DNA from: CAMDTE01 sp964504345
GTDB taxonomy: Bacteria; Bacteroidota; Bacteroidia; Flavobacteriales; Schleiferiaceae
Length of the DNA: 64,000 bases
NCBI GenBank assembly: GCA_964504345.1
Contig: CAZDDX010000008.1
Location: 10,170 to 74,169, forward strand
Direction of reading: 5' to 3'
A model generated the notes under the pieces. That model ran no database searches and was not told the origin of the DNA. It saw only the letters and a list, made by a program, of their open reading frames with translations. Below, in pieces: positions 34,701-42,495 of the stretch (within the stretch, counting starts at the first letter, position 1; every line of letters begins with the position of its first letter). Both the position numbers and the translations under genes were made by a program.

Positions 34701-34778
34701 AAAAAACTTCTATCTTTACTTTTATTAACTAAGTCATTAACAAACGTTTAAGATTAATAATTAGGCACAACCCATTCC

Positions 34779-34813
34779 CCCAGCGCCCCGCTTCGCGGGG
34801 CGCTGGGCGTTTT
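34779..34813 (+). terminator. terminator downstream of GH97
   Basis: A 12-bp perfect stem CCCAGCGCCCCG / CGGGGCGCTGGG with a CTTCG loop is followed by CGTTTT. It lies between GH97 and the XRE gene. Confidence 0.85.
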
Positions 34814-34838
34814 GGGACGGCCCAAACGCTTAAAGCAC

Positions 34839-35219
34839 ATGCCTGAAAAAATCTGCGACACCTGCGACCAAAACCAACGCCTCACCAACTACGTCTCCAC
34901 GTTGAGCGCATCGGACCTCTACCACCGGCTTCGGCTCGAAGTGATTGATCAACGGTGCCGACTGCATTGGTCCCAAAACGAATTGGCTCAAATGGCCAAC
35001 ATAAGCCGCTCAACCCTGGGGAGTTTTGAGCGCGGAGCAACCATTTCGCTGCGCAATTTTCTCAAAATCACGCAAACCCTACGCATGCACTCCGCTTGGG
35101 GGAGCTTCATTTACAACGCCCAATTCAATCCCGGCAAACGCGACTCGTCGGTGCCCATCAAAATTATTCAAACACGCCCCACACGTTCCCGGCCCAAAAC
35201 GACGGGTTTGGATGATTGA
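34839..35219 (+). CDS. XRE-family helix-turn-helix regulator
   Basis: The start chosen is the ATG of MPEKICDTCDQNQ, placed after the upstream terminator; the longer frame from 34812 would begin inside it. The 126-aa product has an N-terminal CDTC pair, then an HTH_XRE domain (LHWSQNELAQMANISRSTLG, FERGATISLRNFLKIT) and a basic C-terminal tail (RPTRSRPK). It resembles the HTH partners often encoded beside HipA-type toxins, but no toxin gene follows; repeat element B lies directly downstream. Target unknown. Confidence 0.8.
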   Translation: MPEKICDTCDQNQRLTNYVSTLSASDLYHRLRLEVIDQRCRLHWSQNELAQMANISRSTLGSFERGATISLRNFLKITQTLRMHSAWGSFIYNAQFNPGKRDSSVPIKIIQTRPTRSRPKTTGLDD

Positions 35220-35239
35220 GGTTGGGTGGTCGGAAGGTT

Positions 35240-35394
35240 GTCCGACGTGCGTCCTTTGTGGTCTGTTGTGTGCGACTTATGCACTATTGTGTCGGACTTA
35301 TTGGCTGTTATGGCCAACTTATAAAGCCAAATGGATGACTTAACGACCGATTTTACGCCTTTTTTGGGCATTTCGGGTGGTTTTTGGCCCCACC
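35240..35394 (+). repeat. 21-bp-period repeat element, copy B (intergenic)
   Basis: Units at 35261-35281, 35282-35302, 35303-35323 and 35324-35344 share the core CTGTTGTGT-GACTTAT with a 21-bp period, preceded by a weaker unit at 35240-35260. They are followed by a tail GACCGATTTTACGCC and T/G-rich sequence ending near GGTGGTTTTTGGCC. Its minus strand encodes a 7-residue-periodic frame (KSDTIVH, KSHTTDH) in the same register as copy A (KSNTTAN, KSNTTDN). Most of the 269-bp gap between the XRE gene and cspA is this element. Confidence 0.75.
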
Positions 35395-35438
35395 CAGGGC
35401 CGTACTGCGCTCATTTTGAGCTCGTTCGCAATGGGGCA

Positions 35439-35465
35439 CAAAAAAACCCGAGTTGCCTCGGGTTT
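35439..35465 (-). terminator. terminator of the cold-shock gene
   Basis: On the minus strand, an 8-bp stem AACCCGAG / CTCGGGTT with a 4-nt loop is followed by a T6 run. It sits 24 bp after the cspA stop. Confidence 0.8.
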
Positions 35466-35488
35466 CCGTCGATCCAAAAGGGGAAAAA

Positions 35489-35683
35489 TCACATTTTGCT
35501 GACGTTCACGGCGTTCAAGCCGCGCTTGCCGTCCTTCACCTCGAATTCTACCTCGTCGCCGTCAGCGATGGGTTGGTTAAGACCGGTGGCGTGTACGAAA
35601 AACTCTTCGTTGCTGCCTTCTTCTTTGATGAAGCCGAAACCTTTAGTGGCATCGAAAAACTTCACCGTTCCACGTTTTGACAT
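35489..35683 (-). CDS. cspA: CspA-family cold-shock protein
   Basis: A 64-aa single cold-shock domain with both RNA-binding motifs: GTVKFFDATKGFGFI (RNP1 KGFGFI) and FFVHATGL (RNP2 VHA). Full length for the family. It binds single-stranded RNA and acts as an RNA chaperone. It has its own terminator and an upstream region of about 120 bp long enough for a structured 5' leader, as usual for cspA genes. Confidence 0.95.
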   Translation of the reverse strand: MSKRGTVKFFDATKGFGFIKEEGSNEEFFVHATGLNQPIADGDEVEFEVKDGKRGLNAVNVSKM

Positions 35684-35752
35684 GGGAAATGGGAATAAAA
35701 TAATGACGCACCTAAAACACTTTGATCGCGGTGCAGCGCCTGAGCGATGCTG

Positions 35753-35760
35753 TAAAGGTA
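35753..35760 (-). promoter_or_regulatory. possible -7 element of the cspA promoter
   Basis: On the minus strand the sequence TACCTTTA fits the Bacteroidota TAnnTTTG -7 consensus at 7 of 8 positions. A TTTTG lies about 23 bp upstream as a possible -33 element. It would give a leader of roughly 65 nt. Confidence 0.35.
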
Positions 35761-35803
35761 ATGTTTTTATTAAATACGTCCGACAAAATGCCTTTTTGTG
35801 GGC

Positions 35804-37252
35804 TCAGTCCCGCAACTCCAACTGTCCGGAAGCCAGGATGTAAACCACCAAAGCGTCGGGTGTGGGCAGGGCCTTCACCACTTCCAGCTTCTTCATGGAG
35901 CCGCGGATTTGCATGCCGGCGCCCAGGGGATAGCCCTTGAGCATGCCGTCCGCCACACGCTTGTATTCGTCCAGGTAGTCCGCAAAGGAGAAGGTTTGGG
36001 CCGCCAACTCCTTCTCAATCTTGCCGTTGAGCATCCAAGCGGCCGCGCCCACAAGCGCGTTCTTGCTCTTGAGCTCAAACTGGACGTCGGCGAAGCCGAC
36101 TTCCCTTTTCTCCAGGTTGACTACCGGCGCGGCCGTCAGATACACGCGTCCCTTGAGGGGTTTCTTTTCCAGGGGTTTGCCGTCCTTGCCCAGCTTGAGG
36201 GCGCGAAAGTCCAACCCCACGCGGAGGCGGTCGCCCTGAGGCACAAAAGACCAGGCGTCGATCAAAAGCCGACGGCCCACGTCTGGGAAATCAAAGGGTT
36301 CTTCGGCAAAGGCCTTCTGCATTTCGGTTTCCAGGAGGGTGTAGGGGACCGACGCGGCCAAGGTGGTGCTGAATCCTTTTTCGGCGGACAGCTTGGCGGA
36401 CGCCCGCGGCAACGGCGTTGCCGCGGGCGCCTTCGGCGCTTCGGTGGCTCCCGTGATGACTTGAACCTTGGCTTGCAGCGTGGCTCCCGAGTTCACGGAT
36501 CGACCGTCGGCCCGCAACGGCTCAATGCCCAGCGCCATGGGGGTGAGGATCAGGTAAGCTCCGTAGGATTTGTCCAGTTCGATGGGCGCGAATGCGGTTC
36601 TCCAGGCCTTTTCCATCTCCTTCCGGATGTTCAACTGCTGCGCAATGGCGGCGTCGATCTCCTTCCCGATGCGGTCTCCTTGTTTGCGCAAGACGGCGTC
36701 CAGCAGGGATTGAATGGGGATTTTGACGGGCCCCAGCACCAAGGCGGGGGTTTCTGCCCACTTCACGCGTGCGGTGGTTTGGGTCTCCATTTTCCAGTCC
36801 GGCGTGAGCTTGACGCGGGTCACCAGCGTGACGATGGGCTTGAGGTTGAGGTCTTTCTCCACGGCCAGGGCTTCTACGCCGCCGGGGGCGTAGCGACCTT
36901 TGACGTAGACGCTGAGGGGCGCGGTGACGGAGAGGCTGTCGCCAAATCCGGCGAGTTTGAAGGCGCCGGCCTTGGTGACGCGCACCTGCACGTTGTCGTT
37001 CTCGAAGGAGGGGTCGTCGTACAAAACACCGGTGAAGGCACCGTTGAGTTCCTTTTCCAAGGAGGCAAAGGAGATTTGCACCGGCAGGGAGACGGTGGAA
37101 ATGGGGATTTCAGGCGCGGGGCTCACAAAAGCGGCTTGCGCAGCCTCCGGCTGCAGGTTCTTGGGGCCGCCGCAGGCGGCCGCCCCAAGCAAAAGGGCTC
37201 CCATGCCCACCAGCGCCGCTCCGCGGCGCTGGATTTCCAACAGTATATTCAT
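35804..37252 (-). CDS. DUF4403-family lipoprotein
   Basis: A 482-aa protein. The signal peptide ends in the lipobox AAAC. The mature protein has the DUF4403 pattern: two similar halves with repeated beta-rich segments (ISTVSLPVQISFASLEKELN in the first; TTLAASVPYTLLETEMQKAF in the second), reminiscent of SMP/BPI-type lipid-binding tubes. The family is widespread in Bacteroidota and uncharacterised. A perfect 13-bp hairpin with a GGC loop (36401-36429) encodes part of the inter-half linker (APAATPLPRASAK). The GH92 gene stop lies 21 bp upstream, so they may be cotranscribed. Confidence 0.85.
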   Translation of the reverse strand: MNILLEIQRRGAALVGMGALLLGAAACGGPKNLQPEAAQAAFVSPAPEIPISTVSLPVQISFASLEKELNGAFTGVLYDDPSFENDNVQVRVTKAGAFKLAGFGDSLSVTAPLSVYVKGRYAPGGVEALAVEKDLNLKPIVTLVTRVKLTPDWKMETQTTARVKWAETPALVLGPVKIPIQSLLDAVLRKQGDRIGKEIDAAIAQQLNIRKEMEKAWRTAFAPIELDKSYGAYLILTPMALGIEPLRADGRSVNSGATLQAKVQVITGATEAPKAPAATPLPRASAKLSAEKGFSTTLAASVPYTLLETEMQKAFAEEPFDFPDVGRRLLIDAWSFVPQGDRLRVGLDFRALKLGKDGKPLEKKPLKGRVYLTAAPVVNLEKREVGFADVQFELKSKNALVGAAAWMLNGKIEKELAAQTFSFADYLDEYKRVADGMLKGYPLGAGMQIRGSMKKLEVVKALPTPDALVVYILASGQLELRD

Positions 37253-37273
37253 TTTTATCGCTCAATCGATTAC

Positions 37274-40200
37274 TTACTTAACCCGCACAGACACCTCGTC
37301 CACAAAGAAAAACGTTTGGCCTCCGGCGCCCGGATGCCACTCCGGCAACGGACCGGCGTTGGTGAATTTCAGGTACAAAAATCGGACCTTTTTGGGTTTT
37401 GGAGCGTCGAAGGTGACGGTGTTCGTACGCGGGGACTCGTCGGTCTTGGCCGTGGCTCGCAAATCCACAGACCTGCTCCAGGCCGAACGCAGTGAATACG
37501 TGACGGTTTCGGAAAACAGGTTCTCCAGTCCCGACGGTTCATCCTCCGTGTTGGACGCCCACACCTGCACACTCTGTGGAAAGGCAATCCACGCGCCAAT
37601 GTCCTTGAGCAGGCCGACGCTCACTCGATCCACGCGCTGCTTTTTACCCAAATCTACCCGAACCACCAGGTCCACCCCTTGGTGGCCTACCCAATTCCCT
37701 TTGCGCCACTCCACGTCGCCGGAAATGCCGTCCACCAGGGCGTTGTCGTTGCCGCCGGTGTACTGCCGGTTGGGGGCCGACGAATACGCCACGCGGTAGG
37801 TGTTGGGCCAGCGTGTGACCGTGGCCACCGACGTATGCCCCAGCGCACCGTTGGGCTGCACCACGGCCGCCTCCACGCGGGTGGTCTGCGACAAAACCAG
37901 GGCGTTGCCGGTACCGGACCCTTTTTGCTGCAGCTTTTGCTGCGGCCAAAACACGTCTTTGCCGCGGAAGGGAACGTCCATTGTTTGCTTTTCGGTGCCG
38001 TGCAAGGTCACGCGCAGGAGGCCGGACTCCACCCCAGCAGGCGGATCCATACGGAGCTCCGTTTGATTCGCAAAGGAGCGCGCCACCCGCAGGGTGGGCG
38101 CGGGTGCCGCGCCTGCGGCGGACCCAACGCCGTTGGCGTACGGCTCCCAATCTTCCCGGTCTGTTGGCTGCTCCTGCTGTTCAAACTCCAAAACACCGCC
38201 TTGCACCAGGGCTTGGTGGTCCAAAAAGCCGCCCACCGGGCGGCCGTTGAAGCGCATGCGGGCCACGTAGGGCCCGTCTCCCGCGCGATTAAACTCTACC
38301 GTCCTTCCGGAGGTGTAGAATGTTCGGGTACCGCGTGCAACTTGCGCCTGAGCACCGTCAGCCCGCGCGCCTTCGGCGCGCGCACCTACTCCCAAGGCGC
38401 CAGAGTCGCCCTTAATCGGGAGACCGTCGGGCACCACACCCGGCAATGCATCCGGCAAATGGAGCACCGCCCGGTCCCAGTACAGGGCGCCCGTGGCGTA
38501 GCGGGATTCGCCCGGAACCAGCGGGTAGAGGCCCAAGCTGGCCATGACGTACCACGCAGACATTTGACCGCAGTCCTCGTTGCCGCTCAACCCGTCCGGG
38601 GCATTGCGGTACAAGCTGTCCAGTACGTGCCGCACCACGCGTTGGCCCTTCCAGGGATTGGGCGTGGCGTTGTAGAGGTAGGCGATGTGGTGGCTGGGCT
38701 CGTTGCCGTGGGCGTACTGCCCCACCAGCCCGGTGATGTCTGCTTGTTCGCGTCCCACGGTGGCCGACGGCGCTGAAAAGAGGCCGTCGAGCAGCGTTTC
38801 CAACCGGTTCAACCCGGCCCGACGGTCCCCATTGCCCAGCAGGGCAGTCCATCCGGCTAAATCGTGCACCGGGGCAAAGGAGTACTGCCAGGCGTTGGCT
38901 TCGGTGAAGTGGTTGTTGACCTCGCGCGGCTCAAAGGGGGTCAACCAGCCGCCGTTGGTACGCGGCCGCACCAGTCCGGTTTCGGGGTCCAATACGGAGC
39001 GGTATCCGGTGGCCCGACGGTCGTATTCCGCACGCAAATCCCGACTACCGGCGGCTTCCGCCAAACGGGCAATGCACCAGTCGTCGTAGGCGTACTCCAG
39101 GGTTTTGGACACGGATTCCGGAGCGTCCTCCACGCTCAAGTAGCCCTGCTTGCGGTAGGTGGGGAGGCCAAAAACAGCGGCCTTGGCCGTGGAGTCGGCC
39201 GCGCGCAGCGCGGCCTCCAGCGGAACCGGGTAGCCTTTGGCATAAGCATCCGCCAACACGGACACCGCGTGGTACCCAATCATGCAATTCGTTTCGTTCG
39301 CCGCCAATTCCCAAACCGGGAGTCGTCCGCTCAACGCGTAATGGTCCAGGATCGTCGCTACAAAATCGTTCGTGCGCTCCGGCTGCGTCAGGGCGTACAA
39401 CGGATGCGCCGTGCGGTAGGTGTCCCACAGGCTGAAGACCGTGTAGCGCTGGTGCAGGGTGTCTTGGTGCACCGCGTCGTCCATCCCGCGGTACCGGCCG
39501 TCCACGTCGCTCCACAGATTTGGAACGGAGAAAGCGTGGTAGAGGGCGGTTCGAAACACCACCACTTGGTCCGACGGTCCCTGCACTTCAATTTTTCCCA
39601 ATTCGCGCTCCCAATCCAAGGCTGCCGCCTGGCGGGTGTCGTCGAACGTGGGCTCGCGCCGGGTTTCGGCCGTCCAGTTGCGCCATGCGCCCTCGGTGTC
39701 CGTTGAGGACAGCGCCACGTCCAGATCTATGTGCCCCGTCTTGCTCCAACTTCCGGCCGCAAATTCCAGCACAAACAGGCCGGATTCGGGCTCTGTCAGC
39801 ACAAAAGGCACCGACGAATTCAACGCAAAAAACAGCTTTTGGCGCGTGGCCCAGGCCCGCGAAAACCGATGTCCCTCCGCCCGGAAAACGCCGGTTTCGT
39901 TGGGGGCCGCGGCGTTGGAGGCAGCGCTGACCGCCGCGCCGGCCAACGGACGAACCGCAAAATCGTACGCCTTGTCTCGATGGTGCATGCGGATCAATAC
40001 CCGAAACGGGCGATTGGGATCCGCCCAATACCGATGGCGTCCCACGCGCTCCGATGCCGTTAATTCTGCACGCAACCCGCCGGGAAGTCCCACCGAATAA
40101 TACCCCGGAACGGCGATTTCCGCCAAGGGATCTCCCGCCGAAGCGTGTTGAAAAGACAGGGGTTGGTAGCGCAGGTCCAAAGCACCGGATTGGGGCACCA

Positions 40201-40615
40201 CCAACAAATCGCCGTAGTCGCTGACGCCGGTTCCGCTCAAATGCGTGTGGGAAAAGCCGTACAAGGCCGTGTCCGTGTGGTGGTAGCCGCTGCAGCCGTC
40301 CCACCCTTCCAAGCGGGTGTCCGGGCCCAACTGCACCATGCCAAACGGGCGCTGCGCGCTGGGGTGGGTGTGGCCGTGGCCGCCCGTACCGATGAACAAG
40401 TTGGGCTGGGGCGCAGCCATAGGTGCACTGACTTGAAAAGCGGGGCCACTGGCCGTTATCGGACCGCGCAATCCCGCCTTGGGTGGCGAAGGCACTGCCT
40501 TGGCCGGCGCGCCGGAAGTTTTCATAGGCGGCGTTGCCCTTGTTTGACCCACTGCGTGACCGGCCGTCCACACCGCGCAAACGGCCCAAAAAATAACCCA
40601 TTTCATCGTGCGCAT
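37274..40615 (-). CDS. GH92 alpha-mannosidase with C-terminal discoidin-like domain
   Basis: About 1,113 aa from the ATG of MRTMKWVIFWAV (a longer start at 40645 would overlap the divergent gene). After the signal peptide it carries GH92 hallmarks: GGHGHTHPSAQRPFGMVQLG, the Ca/substrate loop HTHLSGTGVSD, SLWDTYRTAHPL, GNEPSHHIAYLYN, and GNEDCGQMSAWYV with catalytic acidic residues. GH92 enzymes are Ca-dependent exo-alpha-mannosidases (alpha-1,2, 1,3, 1,4 or 1,6). Residues about 960-1110 resemble an F5/8-type carbohydrate-binding domain (VDGISGDVEWRKGNWVGHQG). An Ala/Gly/Arg-rich linker encoded by a GC-rich hairpin lies at about 38364-38382. Mannan or N-glycan use is inferred. Confidence 0.9.
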   Translation of the reverse strand: MRTMKWVIFWAVCAVWTAGHAVGQTRATPPMKTSGAPAKAVPSPPKAGLRGPITASGPAFQVSAPMAAPQPNLFIGTGGHGHTHPSAQRPFGMVQLGPDTRLEGWDGCSGYHHTDTALYGFSHTHLSGTGVSDYGDLLVVPQSGALDLRYQPLSFQHASAGDPLAEIAVPGYYSVGLPGGLRAELTASERVGRHRYWADPNRPFRVLIRMHHRDKAYDFAVRPLAGAAVSAASNAAAPNETGVFRAEGHRFSRAWATRQKLFFALNSSVPFVLTEPESGLFVLEFAAGSWSKTGHIDLDVALSSTDTEGAWRNWTAETRREPTFDDTRQAAALDWERELGKIEVQGPSDQVVVFRTALYHAFSVPNLWSDVDGRYRGMDDAVHQDTLHQRYTVFSLWDTYRTAHPLYALTQPERTNDFVATILDHYALSGRLPVWELAANETNCMIGYHAVSVLADAYAKGYPVPLEAALRAADSTAKAAVFGLPTYRKQGYLSVEDAPESVSKTLEYAYDDWCIARLAEAAGSRDLRAEYDRRATGYRSVLDPETGLVRPRTNGGWLTPFEPREVNNHFTEANAWQYSFAPVHDLAGWTALLGNGDRRAGLNRLETLLDGLFSAPSATVGREQADITGLVGQYAHGNEPSHHIAYLYNATPNPWKGQRVVRHVLDSLYRNAPDGLSGNEDCGQMSAWYVMASLGLYPLVPGESRYATGALYWDRAVLHLPDALPGVVPDGLPIKGDSGALGVGARAEGARADGAQAQVARGTRTFYTSGRTVEFNRAGDGPYVARMRFNGRPVGGFLDHQALVQGGVLEFEQQEQPTDREDWEPYANGVGSAAGAAPAPTLRVARSFANQTELRMDPPAGVESGLLRVTLHGTEKQTMDVPFRGKDVFWPQQKLQQKGSGTGNALVLSQTTRVEAAVVQPNGALGHTSVATVTRWPNTYRVAYSSAPNRQYTGGNDNALVDGISGDVEWRKGNWVGHQGVDLVVRVDLGKKQRVDRVSVGLLKDIGAWIAFPQSVQVWASNTEDEPSGLENLFSETVTYSLRSAWSRSVDLRATAKTDESPRTNTVTFDAPKPKKVRFLYLKFTNAGPLPEWHPGAGGQTFFFVDEVSVRVK

Positions 40616-40643
40616 GCCCAAAGATAGCCGTACTTTTGGCGCC

Positions 40644-41432
40644 ATGAACGTGAAATCTACCTTCTTGATGACCGGACTGCTGTTGGTGCCGGCCCTGACC
40701 CTGATCTCCTACCCTTCCGGCGCGCCCATCAACCGCAGCGGTTCGCCGGCGTCGAACAACCAGACCTGCACCAGCTGCCACAACCCCGTGGGCAACGGCG
40801 CGGAGTCCATTGTCATTACCTCCAACATTCCGGCCGACGGTTTTAAGCCAAACACCAACTACACCATCACGGTCACCGGCAACGCCAACGGGACCACCAC
40901 CCCGCGCATGGGATTCTGTGCGTCGGTTGAGGCCAACGGTGTGCACGTAGGCTCGGTTCAGCCCCAGACCGGCTCTCAAAAAATCAGCGACTTCATCACG
41001 CACCAGTCCACCAGCATTTCCACCGCCAACGGCACCAAGTCTTGGAACTTCACTTGGAATTCCGGCAACACCAGCGGCTCAGCTACCGTGTACGTTTCCA
41101 TGCTCTTCGCCAACGGCAACGGCGGCGACAGCGGAGACCGCACGCGCACCTCCAGCGCTACCTTCACCCAAAGCTTCGTGAGCCAGGAAGAGAACACCGC
41201 GCCGGAAGTGGCCATTGGCCCCAACCCTGCGCAGAACTTCACACGCTTTACCTTCCCAGCTACCACGGAAACCCAAATACTGGAAGTGGTGGATCTGCAA
41301 GGCCGAAGCACCTACCGCGCAACCGTGGAAGCCGGCAGCACTGCGCACTTCTTGAACGTGGCCAATTGGACCAACGGCACCTACCTCGTTCGCGTGGGCG
41401 CGGCCCGCGGCCGCTTGGTGGTTCAGCACTAA
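40644..41432 (+). CDS. secreted choice-of-anchor/Reeler-like protein with T9SS sorting domain
   Basis: A 262-aa protein from the ATG of MNVKSTFLMTGLLLVPAL. After the signal peptide a CTSCH motif occurs near the N-terminus, which could bind haem c or simply be a cysteine pair. It is followed by a beta-sandwich (ITVTGNANGTTTPRMGFCASVE) like the Reeler/choice-of-anchor V group. The C-terminal 75 residues (VAIGPNPAQNFTRFTF to RGRLVVQH) form a type-A T9SS sorting domain. A TACTTTTG at about 40631, only 6 bp before the ATG, could be a -7 element for a nearly leaderless transcript. Role unknown. Confidence 0.75.
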   Translation: MNVKSTFLMTGLLLVPALTLISYPSGAPINRSGSPASNNQTCTSCHNPVGNGAESIVITSNIPADGFKPNTNYTITVTGNANGTTTPRMGFCASVEANGVHVGSVQPQTGSQKISDFITHQSTSISTANGTKSWNFTWNSGNTSGSATVYVSMLFANGNGGDSGDRTRTSSATFTQSFVSQEENTAPEVAIGPNPAQNFTRFTFPATTETQILEVVDLQGRSTYRATVEAGSTAHFLNVANWTNGTYLVRVGAARGRLVVQH

Positions 41433-41466
41433 GCGTTTGCAGCTACCGCACTAAGCGCTTGCCCCC

Positions 41467-42162
41467 ATGACCCTTCATCCCCTGTTGTTCTCCGCGTTAT
41501 CCCGGGCCCAACAGGGGATTTTTCATTTCCGGACGGTTGTCGCCCTGAGTGCATTCGCATTGGTGACGCCCGCTTCAGCAATGCCCGCCTTCGGAACGAC
41601 TCTTGCAGGTGCGCTCGCAGCAGGCACGCCCGTCCTGGGGCACCTCTCCCCAATTGACACCCTCACACCCGCTCCTCTGCCCGACGCCGCTGCCCTGCGC
41701 GCTTTGTTTGGCGCCGCCGCAGACTCCGTGGTGGGACCGTCGGACTCCGCTGCCTTTCTGGTGCAGATTCCGCAGTCGGTGGACTTGGAAGAGGTTATTG
41801 CCTTTGGCAAAACGCTGATTGGCCGGCCTTACCGTTCCGGCAGTAAGGGCCCCAATGGGTTCGACTGTTCCGGCCTGATGCACTACATTTTTGGACACCA
41901 CGGCATACTCATGCCGTCCAGCAGCCGAGACTACGCCGGGCGAGGCTCTCCCGTTCCCTACGGCCAATGGGAGGTAGGGGACTTCGTTTTGTTTGGCGGC
42001 CGCGGCGGGCGCAGCATTGGACACGTGGGCCTGGTAGTGGCCATTGAGCCCGGCGCCGTCTACATGCTCCACTCCGGCACCAGCCCCGGCGTTTGCGTTC
42101 AAAACTTCCTCGCCATGCCTTACTACAAAAAGCGGTACGTAGGGGCGAGGAGGTTGTTTTGA
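41467..42162 (+). CDS. NlpC/P60 family cysteine peptidase
   Basis: A 231-aa exported protein with the C-terminal NlpC/P60 fold: catalytic Cys in FDCSGLMHYIF, His in SIGHVGLVV, and a third polar position in LHSGTSPGVC. It should cleave gamma-D-Glu-diaminopimelate bonds in peptidoglycan. The N-terminus contains a signal peptide (TVVALSAFALVTPASA). The assigned ATG is questionable because a strong terminator-like hairpin (41477-41523) lies over the first 19 codons. A later start (for example around the GTG/TTG codons near 41556) would shorten the signal sequence too much, so the ATG is kept with caution. Confidence 0.85.
   Translation: MTLHPLLFSALSRAQQGIFHFRTVVALSAFALVTPASAMPAFGTTLAGALAAGTPVLGHLSPIDTLTPAPLPDAAALRALFGAAADSVVGPSDSAAFLVQIPQSVDLEEVIAFGKTLIGRPYRSGSKGPNGFDCSGLMHYIFGHHGILMPSSSRDYAGRGSPVPYGQWEVGDFVLFGGRGGRSIGHVGLVVAIEPGAVYMLHSGTSPGVCVQNFLAMPYYKKRYVGARRLF
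41477..41523 (+). terminator. terminator-like hairpin overlapping the NlpC/P60 start
   Basis: An 11-bp perfect stem ATCCCCTGTTG / CAACAGGGGAT encloses a 21-nt loop and is followed by TTTTT. It is placed 45 bp after the upstream T9SS gene stop, where that gene's terminator would be expected, but inside the predicted first codons of the next gene. Confidence 0.65.
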
Positions 42163-42170
42163 GTTGCGCA

Positions 42171-42467
42171 ATGAAGTTCTTGCTCTTGGCCCTCATTCAT
42201 TTGTACCGACGATTGGTGCGTCCCTTTTTTAGGGCAACGTGTTTATTCCGAGAGTCTTGTTCGGTGTATGTTGAGCGCGAAACACGAAAAAACGGATTTC
42301 AAGCCGGTCTCCGAGCGTTGCGATTTCGCTTTAAAAACTGCCGACCCGGTTACTTCTGGATCCATCAAGACACAAATCCGCAATTGGTTACGGTAAAAGG
42401 GGTCCTTTTAGACGTTGAGGAGGTCAATCCGGAGCTGATGAATGACCGCCGAGATTTCAGTAATTGA
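42171..42467 (+). CDS. yidD: YidD-like membrane protein insertion efficiency factor
   Basis: A 98-aa protein from the ATG of MKFLLLALIHLYRRLVRPFF, 8 bp after the NlpC stop; the longer frame overlaps the NlpC gene. Family features are an amphipathic basic N-terminus, then CLFRESCSVYVERETRKNGF, with the two conserved cysteines and the helix corresponding to the canonical CSEYA segment, and NCRPGY. YidD helps insert membrane proteins by the YidC/Sec route. The CxxxxxC box is divergent (usually C-x-Y-x-P-x-C), so it may be a specialised paralog. Confidence 0.8.
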   Translation: MKFLLLALIHLYRRLVRPFFRATCLFRESCSVYVERETRKNGFQAGLRALRFRFKNCRPGYFWIHQDTNPQLVTVKGVLLDVEEVNPELMNDRRDFSN

Positions 42468-42495
42468 AAGGATTACTCCGGATGGGGTACAACGA

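Noticed and set aside
35168..35371. A 67-aa minus-strand ORF in repeat copy B as a gene
   Set aside because: It consists mainly of the 21-bp repeat translated, has no start context, and overlaps the XRE gene end; kept as part of the repeat description.
35240..35394. CRISPR or tRNA-like array at the 21-bp repeats
   Set aside because: Units are contiguous without spacers and do not fold like tRNA; treated as a repeat element.
35798..37495. A 565-residue plus-strand frame opposite DUF4403
   Set aside because: Antisense shadow; DUF4403 on the other strand has a signal peptide, lipobox and family pattern.
40780..40800. Cytochrome c assignment for the CTSCH motif in the T9SS protein at 40644
   Set aside because: A single CxxCH in a beta-sandwich protein is weak evidence; no distal Met ligand or cytochrome fold was recognised.
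39588..41003. A 471-residue minus-strand frame overlapping GH92 and the 40644 gene
   Set aside because: Runs out of frame through two supported genes and has an Arg/Gly-rich composition.
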